Shown in pieces: positions 63,894 to 64,000 of a stretch of DNA of 64,000 nucleotides. The DNA lies in NCBI RefSeq assembly GCF_001702265.1, contig NZ_MAUE01000028.1, positions 95,504-159,503 of the forward strand. Direction: 5' to 3'. The position numbers were made by a program, and so were the translations under genes. The DNA comes from Pseudomonas aylmerensis (lineage in GTDB: Bacteria > Pseudomonadota > Gammaproteobacteria > Pseudomonadales > Pseudomonadaceae). The notes beneath the pieces were generated by a model. The model was not told the DNA's origin and ran no database searches. It worked only from the letters and a program-made list of their open reading frames with translations. Numbering within the stretch: the stretch's first letter is position 1; each line of letters begins with the position of its first letter.

Positions 63894-63925
63894 AAAAAAC
63901 GGCGCCCCGTGAGCGCCGTTTTTTT
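63894..63925 (+). terminator. Rho-independent terminator of nfuA
   Basis: AACGGCGC and GCGCCGTT pair around a 7-nt loop, with an A run before and T residues from 63919 to 63925 after. It lies 21 bp after the nfuA stop and is a textbook intrinsic terminator. Confidence 0.92.
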
Positions 63926-63976
63926 ATGCTTTAAATTCAATGATTTACGCTATCCATCTGACAAATTAGATCAAGA

Positions 63977-64000
63977 GTGGGAGCGGGCTTGCTCGCGAAT
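63977..64000. repeat. Start of a GTGGGAGC-type REP element
   Basis: GTGGGAGCGGGCTTGCTCGC is the canonical left arm of the common pseudomonad REP. The partner arm lies beyond the window edge. Confidence 0.6.

Overview
The window is chromosomal DNA of a Pseudomonas, most likely of the P. fluorescens group. It is GC-rich and gene-dense. It carries a recognisable genus-level gene order (yejABEF - mltD - gloB - methyltransferase - rnhA - dnaQ - ldcA, then DUF934 - cysI - DUF2970 - metH - cti - nfuA) and the interspersed GTGGGAGC-type repeats common in this group. I see no tRNA, rRNA, CRISPR array, transposase or prophage gene. The assignment rests on protein recognition and remembered gene order, not on a database search.

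Layout. 1-4.3 kb: the end of an unknown membrane protein, a PAS-GGDEF diguanylate cyclase, a DUF1652 protein, a tiny lipoprotein, and a tight operon of a WXXGHW-repeat secreted protein, an ECF sigma factor, an anti-sigma-like membrane protein and a periplasmic metal-sensor-like protein. 4.3-19.5 kb: a catabolic island. A LysR regulator plus a serine hydrolase are divergent from a peptide/opine-type ABC transporter (binding protein, two permeases, one fused double ATPase), an OprD-type porin, an AstE-like deacylase, an ornithine-type aminotransferase, an AcnA-type aconitase broken by one in-frame TAG, and a signal-less family-3 binding protein. 19.5-27 kb: single genes and regulator/enzyme pairs (Nudix, Gfo/Idh, RNase T2, Rrf2/TrxB-like, HxlR/SDR, alpha/beta hydrolase, LysE exporter, AraC). 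27-31 kb: a FecI-FecR-TonB receptor system. 31-38.5 kb: the yej transporter with two successive binding proteins. 38.5-39.1 kb: a repeat-only stretch with a tandem duplication of about 179 bp. 39-46 kb: mltD, gloB, methyltransferase, rnhA, dnaQ, ldcA. 46-53 kb: accessory genes, including an orphan pseudopilin, poxB and a MerR/Old-Yellow-Enzyme pair. 53-64 kb: DUF934-cysI, a 37-residue membrane peptide, DUF2970, metH, cti, an acyltransferase and nfuA.

How the genes work together. The 4.3-19.5 kb island reads as one pathway: cross the outer membrane (porin), be captured and imported (ABC transporter), have an amide bond cut (serine hydrolase and/or AstE-like deacylase), have the amine half transaminated (RocD-like enzyme) and the tricarboxylate half enter the TCA cycle (aconitase). 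I propose, as inference only, that the substrate is a citrate- or other acyl-amine conjugate. Two matching 17-bp LysR-type dyads lie between the regulator and the transporter genes. The W150 nonsense codon in the aconitase is the most striking single lesion. Other regulatory signals that can be read directly are a textbook 19-bp-spacer MerR promoter, a palindrome inside the promoter of the TrxB-like gene, and dyads upstream of cysI and between metH and cti.
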